Below, piece after piece: positions 57,641 through 64,000 of a DNA stretch of 64,000 nucleotides. Positions within the stretch are counted from its first letter, which is position 1. Each line of letters opens with the position of its first letter. Under the pieces are notes generated by a model that had not been told where the DNA came from, made no database searches, and worked only from the letters and a program-made list of their open reading frames with translations. The translations under genes and the position numbers were made by a program. Origin of the DNA: Przewalskia tangutica (Eukaryota; Streptophyta; Magnoliopsida; Solanales; Solanaceae); contig CM056724.1 in NCBI GenBank assembly GCA_029844215.1, forward strand, positions 73,737,093 through 73,801,092, in the 5' to 3' direction.

Positions 57641-57744
57641 AGGTCGTCTGGAAACACGTTTGGGAACTCTCTGACCACTGGAACTGACGGAAAATCTGGT
57701 ACCGCAGCCTCAGTATCAAACACCCGAACGAGATGGTAGATATA

Positions 57745-58150
57745 TCCCTTCTGCACCATCTTCCTAGCCTTGAGGTAGGAAATAAACCTACCCCTCGGCG
57801 ATACCGTGCTCCCCTCCCACTCAACAACCGGCTCCTCAGGAAACTGGAACCGTACTACTCTCTCTCTGCAGTCTACATTGGCGTAGCAAGAAGCTAGTCA
57901 ATCCATCCCCATGATCACGTCGAAGTCAATCATCTCCAACTCTATCAAGTCGGCTAGGGTCCGACGATCAGAATGGTCACAGACAAGCTCTATATACCTG
58001 CCGAGCTACCACCGAACCACCCACTGGCGTAGCTACCTCAAAAGGGTCTATGGACTCAGGCTCAATCCCTATCCTACTAGCAACAAGGGGAGATATATAG
58101 ACGAGTAGAACCCGATCTATCAAAGCATACACATCAAACCCGAACCGATA
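57745..58150 (-). pseudogene. pol: N7 pol: protease
   Basis: DVYALID, with the catalytic Asp near 58115-58117, is followed by RV instead of PGST because of an indel. Then YISPLVASRIGIEPESIDPFEV, split here by position only. The FDVIMGMDWL and RGRFISYLK regions continue at 57950-57745 in another frame. Confidence 0.82.
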
Positions 58151-59434
58151 AGGTACTGTGACGACATCGTGAGGCCTCACGATCCCGCTGGACAAAGCAT
58201 AAATGCGGTTACGAGGACCGCTAGAATCGGGACCCGTGCACGACCTGCCGCGACCGCTGGTCCACGAGTACCTTGCCCTCCGTGGCGAGTAGCTGTCGGG
58301 ATGAAGAAGACCCGCAAAGAACTCAGAGGTGACCCTACCATCAAGATCGCCTTGGTCGGATAGTTCTCGCATAGTGACCCCGCCGCCACAATCAAACAAG
58401 CTCGTAGCACCACAAATCCCGGTGGGATCCGCTGCAGACGCCACACCGGCGGGTGGTCCCGACGCCGACTTCTGCTCGACGCTCAAGTCTCGGGCCCCGG
58501 TGCGCCTCGAATATCTCGGCCGTGGCCGAGGACGGTGCAGGAGTGCTCGAGCCGGCCGTGGTGCACCCAGATCGCCGAGGCCGCCACCACGATAGCCACC
58601 AAAAGACCTCGCCGCCCCGTCTTCTTCGCTGTCACAACCCGGCGGTCTCTACGCCTCACATCCAAGAGCATGAGCTGCATGCGGTAATGTCCATACAGTC
58701 AAGAGAAACACCCGCACATGACTTCGGCCATATAGTCGTCTAGCCGTGACGTAGGTGCACCCTATCCTCCATATCTCGCTACCAATCTCGGGACATATCG
58801 AGCCAATGAATCAAACTCGACATTGTACTCCCGCACGGCGTCCTCTCTCGCCTCGGCGGAAAAATCTATCGGCCGCGCCTCCTCATCTGTGGAGGCAAGA
58901 AGTGAGTGAGAAAGCCTCAAGAACTCATCCCAAAGCTGGGACGCGTGCTCTCCCGGATAACTCCCATGAATCAAACCAATCGATCGCGTATCACGCGGCA
59001 GTATGTGAACCAAAGATCACGGACTCGGTCTCCGACGCCCGATCACTCGAGAATCCTTCAGTGGCGACGGATGAACTCGCGGATCATCCTCCGCCTCGAC
59101 CAGTAAAACTCGGGCGGCTACAACTCGGAAGTCTCGTAGCCTCAAACTCTACGCCTCGGGTGAACCACGGTACGATCGGGCTGGATCGAATCGCATCCAC
59201 TGCCCTCATGTTCGCCACGATCCTGGCTAGTAGTCAAGCATCTCTCAGACCCTAACTCCTCCGCCCAGCCGTGGGGCGAGGTGGGGACTGTGGTCTCTGC
59301 TGGGGCTGGCGGCGTCAGAGAACTCGCCGTCTCTGGTATAGGCTGGGCCCGAGCCCTCGTGACTCTGGGTGTCCCATCGCAGCCTCTCGCCGCCGCTTTG
59401 CCTTTACGGGCCGGGTTGCCTTACGTGAAGGCAT
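58151..59434 (-). pseudogene. gag: N7 gag
   Basis: Start ATG at 59434 (MPSRKATRP..). The capsid is seen in the 58762-59013 ORF: HGSYPGEHASQLWDEFLRL, SHSLLAS, REYNVEFDSLARYVPRLVA. The zinc-knuckle region is at about 58370-58450 (GICGATSLFDCGGGVTM and HPGFVVL in neighbouring frames). The site equivalent to the N3 insertion in N2 gag, near 58,570, is uninterrupted here. Confidence 0.83.
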
Positions 59435-59546
59435 AACTGTTACAGAAAAAGGAATACGTTAGAGGGGTCCAACTTTAACACAGCTCTAAAGCACGATCTC
59501 AGAGTGAGAAGAATGGAAACCAATCCTAAATATCCTATAGCCTCCT

Positions 59547-59580
59547 GATTATTGGTGTGGTGCACAACACACCGATAATC
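59547..59580 (-). other. Leader hairpin of N7 with GTGCAC loop
   Basis: Arms at 59547-59559 and 59568-59580 with GTGCACAA between; identical to N1 and N3. Confidence 0.75.
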
Positions 59581-59624
59581 AAGACTCTACTAGATACGGC
59601 CGTAGACACTTTCGAGGATTAATC

Positions 59625-59636
59625 GCTTCGATACCA
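59625..59636 (-). other. Primer binding site of N7
   Basis: Minus strand TGGTATCGAAGC, an altered TGGTATCAGAGC. Confidence 0.82.
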
Positions 59637-59640
59637 CTTT

Positions 59641-62140
59641 TGTCACGACCCATTCCGGGGCCCGTGACTGGTGCCTTACCGGGGCACCCAAGTAGTCATA
59701 CATCAGAGTAATCAACGGAAATATAAAACAAGACATGGAATAATTTATAAAATAAGACACAGTTTATGTGAGAAAACGTCGCCTTTCGGCATATATATAT
59801 AAACATGGTTTAGCGATACATCCGATAATCGCATACAACATGACTACGCACCTCTAAGGAAATATACAACTATGGCGACAGGGCCCCGCCATACCCCGAT
59901 CAGATAAAACTATCTACAACAGGGAGATAATACCCAAAAGTAGAGCCTCCGGAAATGATGGAGCTCCCGACACCAACGTAGAGATCCTAATGATGTGGAT
60001 CTAGCACCTGCTTGCCCTTACCTGCGGCATGAACGCAGCCACCCGAAGGAGGTCAGTACAACAGGTACTAAGTATATGAAATCAGAAATACTTAAATGAA
60101 AACATATCATTTTAAAATCAGTTTTGCAAGTATGTATGAAACAACCAAGGGGACCGCACATAGTGCCACATCATAAACAAGAGCAACAATAGGTAAGCAG
60201 AATGGTCTTTTCTAGGCCGAATGATCGGGCAGGCCAATTGCCCGTAGTATCACCATGCAAGCCTAATCTCGACTCCGTAGTCCGCATAGGCCACTCACAT
60301 AGGCCCGCATAGAGTACATAACCCCGCATCGAGGGTAGCTACTCATCGGCATCGTCCTGGACTCGTAGTCCGCATGGCCACATAGACCGCATGAGGTATA
60401 ACCCCGCATCACTAACCTGGAACTCCCGTAGCTCCGCATAGGTCCCCTGGACCCGCATGAGGTATTCTCGAATCATGGTCCCAGACCGCCTGAGTCTACC
60501 CCGCATCGGAGGGCAGCTTAACCCCCGGTAATATGTCAAGAGGTGAGTGATAGTACACTAACATAACAGCTTATCTTTAAACAACATAAGCACAACAAGA
60601 ATACTCTTTTATACAAACGTTACAAGACACTAACACACATAGCATCATATCATGTCTACTTATCAAACCATCTTATTATTCTTTTCACAATTTAATATAA
60701 GTCTGTTATAAACACATAGGCAAACTGTTTCTTTTTATCATTCTTAAGTGGTTATACTTAACTTCCCATAAAGCTAGTATAACTCTTAAGCTTCTGTTTT
60801 AAAAACCAATTAGTTCTCTTCTGTTAAAAATGATTCAGTATTCTTTTGAAATGCTTTCAGATCTTTATTATTCAGGCTTAAGCCGTGAGGCATTGCCGTA
60901 AGTATTATTCAGGCTTAAGCCGTGAGGCATTGCCGTAGTTATTATTCAGTTAACACATGTACGTCTACCGTACTACATATATATTGTAAAATATCATGCT
61001 TTAGGAAGAATCACATACCTTCTCGGCGAAAACCACCTGCCAAGTTGAATATGTCGCGCGCAGAGAATCAGCCTATAATAGTCAGACACGTCTATCAACG
61101 TTCAGACTACTTTGTAAACAGTTCTAAACAGAGGGTTCTATATCCTACGGAAAATTGGGCAGCACTTCCCTACCCGGTGAGCTACTCAAGTCTACTGTGA
61201 AAACAGTCCTATGTAAGTACAATTTGATATTTCTTCTTTTAAACCCTTCTACTGTGATAACAGTTCAATTCTATTCTGTGATATTCTTCTAAGTATTTAA
61301 TACTTATTCTCATACTACTACAGTATGTAATCTCTAATTCAAAAGAGGGTTAGGATTAGTTACCTCGGTAAGCCCAATAATATCCTAGATAAAGTCGCGC
61401 CTGAGCAAGGTTTAGCTCCTAAGTTGTACGCCCCGGTAGCTCCAAGAAACCTTAGAAGTTCTTCACAACTTCTACTAAGGACTAAGGGATTTGGGCTAGG
61501 GTATTTTGGGCATTATAACAATACTAGAAGGCAACTTTTCTACCAAGGGAGGGGGGTAGATTTTGGCTAGGCTAGTGAGGCCTCGGCCAACTTTACTCAA
61601 GGGGAGGGAAAGGTGTTTGGACGAAATGGCTTAAAGGGAGAGGAGAGGATTTTTCAAGACTTGGAAGTAATTTTGTGGATGAAGAACTCTTCATCTAAGG
61701 GGGTATTTATTGGTCAAGAAGTGGCCAACCAATGGCCAAGATGATGCCAAGTGCAAGGCAAGTGTAGGGTGAAGATTTAGGCAAGTGTCCATTCTATCTA
61801 CTACACACAAATATCCTACCAACTCCTTGACTTGTGCAAAGGCACAAAAAACGTGCCAACCTTGTCCAATTCGTCCAATGGACGATTTCAAGTCCACCAA
61901 TTGGAGGGTGCCAAGTGTCGCCCTCCCGTTGGTCCAAAATGTTTCGTCTCTCGGAAAAATCCGCAAAAATTAGAAATGGCATAGCCGGAATTTACCCTAC
62001 GAAAGTTGTGGAAACGTTTCGTCGGAAAACTATTCGTTTTGTGAGTTGTGCCAAAAAAAAACGTTTTGTGCCTAAACTTTAAGGCTAGACTTTTGTACGT
62101 ATTCCCTTACGTACATACTCTGGAAATACGGGGTATAACA
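59641..62140 (-). repeat. N7 5' LTR (type A)
   Basis: TGTCACGACCC to GGGGTATAACA, 2500 bp. The TATA position reads TATTTATT (61704-61711), so the coding-strand box is AATAAATA. It carries the paired gcttaagccgtgaggcattg repeats near 60,880-60,940. Confidence 0.94.
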
Positions 62141-62711
62141 CCTATGCGGACTGCGGGAGTCCAGGATTAGGCATGCATAATGATACTATGGGTGATTGGC
62201 CTTGCTTCGATCATTCGCAGCCTAGAAAAGACATGTTACAGTTTACCTATTATTGCTCTTGTTTGTGATGTGGCACTATGTGCGGTTACATTGGTTGTTT
62301 TGTACACATTTGTAAAATTGGTTTTAAAATGATATGATTTCATTTAAGTACTTTACAGTTTCATATACTTGGTACTGTTATCGACCTCCTTCGGGCCGCG
62401 TTCATGCCAGTAAAGGGAAGGTGCAGAGGATCCTCAGTCTTAGGATCTTTTCTTTTGTGTCAGGAGCTCCATCTTCTCCGGAGGCTCGACTTTTGGGTAT
62501 GATCTCCCTGTTGTTGTAGATAGTTTTGTACATTCAGGGTATGGCGGAGCCCTGTCCCGCCATAGTTGTTTACTTCCTTAGAGGTCTGTAGTCCTATTGT
62601 ACAGTTGGGATGTAACTGCCAGATTTTGGTTTATATATATATGCCGAAAGACGACTTTTCTCAGATAAACGGTGTCTTAATTTACATTTGTTTCTTGTCT
62701 TGTTTTTATAT
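62141..62711 (+). repeat. Outer LTR O, segment 3
   Basis: Starts with the right CCTAT copy and continues O up to 62711, roughly 80 bp before its expected end, where N8 begins. The last five bases are TATAT, the presumed left TSD of N8. Confidence 0.88.
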
Positions 62712-64000
62712 TGGTATACCCCGTATTTCCAGAGTATGTACGTGGAGACGTACGTACGAAAATTTGAGACTTAAAGTTTGGCATAGGTTCGAAATTGTGC
62801 ACAACACCCGATTAGAGTCGTTTTTCGACGAAACGTTTTACAGAGCTTGCGTAGGGAAAATTCCGGCTATGTCGTTTTGTATTTTTGCGGATTTTTCCGA
62901 GCGACGGAACATTTTGTTAACGAGAGGGTGACACTTGTCACCCTCAAGTGGACGCCTTAGGAGGTTTGGCCTTGCCGATTGTGCCTTGATGTGGCCTTGT
63001 TTTGTGCAATGTTTTGTGCAATGTTTTGTGGCATGTTTTGTGGAGTAGGGTTAGGGTGCACTTGGCTTGAGCAAGGCCTTACACTTGCGTTGCCCATGGC
63101 TTGATCTTGTCCCTTGGTTGGCCCTTGGCTTCCCTATCAATACCCCTCCCGTTGTTGAAGACTTCATCATCCAAATGTGTTCTAAGTCTTGCACTCCTTC
63201 CTCTCCTCTTGTTGTTCTCGCCCCAAGCCTTCCCTCCCCTTTGAGTGGCCTTGTGGCCGAGAGGTTCCTCCCCTCCTAGTGGTGGCCGAGAGGTACCCCC
63301 CCTGGTAGAAAGTTGTCTTCCAAGTATTGTTATAATGCCCAAAATACCTTAGCCTTTACCTTGTTGTATTCCAAAAGTTACCTCTATACGTAGAGCCCGG
63401 AAATACTACCTTTTGTCCTTTTAGTCTCAAACCGAAACCCTAAGTAAATCTTCATAGCGAGTTGGAGTATTTAAGTAGAAGTTGGTTAGAACTTCTAAGG
63501 GTTGTTTGGAGCGGATTGGAGCGCACGGAGTAGGAGCTAAACCTTGCTCAGGATCGACATTATAACTTGGATAATTTTGGGCTTGTCGAGGTAAATATTC
63601 TTGTCCCCTTATTGTAATTGGAGATTACATGTTGTAGGAACATATAGTTGAAGTATACTATATATAGAACTGAACATTATTGTGCGGCAATGTCTTTTGA
63701 CTTAAGCCTGAATTTAAAGAAGAGAAGCGAATCAGAATTACATAGGATCAGACATGAGACTTGTGTAGCATTGCTGCGTTGTAGAATGGTACACGTCCGG
63801 TTAGACGTGCAAACCCTCTGGTTGGCTTAGCGGCCTCGATAGAGAGGAGATTTACGCTGTTGCGGGGAGGTCGCCGAATTTTCTCAGAGAATATGGAACC
63901 GCGGTTAGAAGTTAATGACGCGTTTGTGGCCTTATAGGTGGAAATCGCGAGTAGCGTATTCTACTTGAAGAGTGGAACGGCTAGCCAGGTTACAGTACTG
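62712..64000 (+). mobile_element. N8: LTR (type B-like), truncated by the window end
   Basis: Begins TGGTATACCCCG (TGG in place of TGT), then matches the start of the N4 and N5 LTRs, including the tagttgaagtatactatata segment near 63,645. Whether it is a full element or a solo LTR cannot be decided. The TATA position reads TATCAATA near 63135. Confidence 0.85.

Larger units (their letters stand above)
52348..62140 (-). mobile_element. N7: type A Tekay/Del chromovirus, minus strand, uninterrupted
   Basis: LTRs at 52348-54768 and 59641-62140, perfect TSD CCTAT at 52343-52347 and 62141-62145, and a 4.87-kb interior with the full gag-PR-RT-RH-INT-CHD order. It is inserted in LTR O. Nothing is inserted in it, so it is among the youngest layers, but indels break most frames. 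Confidence 0.95.

Noticed and set aside
1..64000. Host protein-coding genes, rRNA, tRNA genes or an unknown host system
   Set aside because: All stretches longer than 300 bp are assigned to LTRs or element interiors. Remaining short ORFs are shadows or LTR duplicates, and no intron-exon gene was recognised.

Overview
This is a plant nuclear window, probably eudicot (the LTR style recalls Solanales, low confidence), made entirely of LTR retrotransposons inserted into one another. I see no host gene, tRNA gene, rRNA gene or CRISPR array. Every element I can classify is Ty3/gypsy of the Tekay/Del chromovirus type. The evidence is long LTRs, a tRNA-iMet primer site, the gag zinc knuckle, the order PR-RT-RNase H-INT, and a C-terminal chromodomain in the autonomous copies.

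The layout, reconstructed from LTR ends (TGTTATACCCC... to ...GTCGTGACA) and 5-bp target duplications, is as follows. An outermost plus-strand LTR, O, lies at 1-1108, 52153-52347 and 62141-62711. O is broken by N1 (+, 1109-52152), N7 (-, 52348-62140, TSD CCTAT) and N8 (+, 62712 to the window end). The 5' LTR of N1 is broken by N2 (-, 2726-34829, TSD GAGTA) and N6 (+, 35534-45214, TSD GTTAT). The gag of N2 is broken by N3 (-, 9017-31347). The 3' LTR of N3 is broken by N4 (+, 10038-19074, TSD ATGAG) and by a solo LTR, N5 (+, 20155-23753, TSD CATAT). The deepest path is O > N1 > N2 > N3 > N4 or N5.

There are two structural types. Type A (N2, N6, N7) has LTRs of about 2.4 kb and about 4.9 kb of internal sequence with gag, protease, RT, RNase H, integrase and chromodomain. 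Type B (N1, N3, N4) has LTRs of about 3.3-3.6 kb and only 2.4-2.7 kb of internal sequence. Type B keeps gag and, in N1 and N3, the integrase C-terminal tail. It has no protease, RT, RNase H, integrase core or chromodomain, and carries a shared non-coding block instead. B shares the PBS, PPT, LTR ends and leader structures of A, so it looks like a non-autonomous parasite of A.

The reading frames are riddled with small indels. Paired LTRs of one element differ mostly at CAG, CTG and CCG contexts, with patterns such as ACTG against ATCG, CAG against CG and CCGGG against CG. This fits base-calling error at CHG-methylated cytosines in noisy long reads better than ordinary mutation. 'Pseudogene' calls and LTR-based ages here are therefore provisional.

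The most interesting structural signal is in the leader between the PBS and gag. There is a 13-bp stem with an 8-nt loop, UUGUGCAC, whose GUGCAC core is self-complementary, as in a retroviral dimer-initiation loop. A second conserved hairpin sits just upstream of each polypurine tract.
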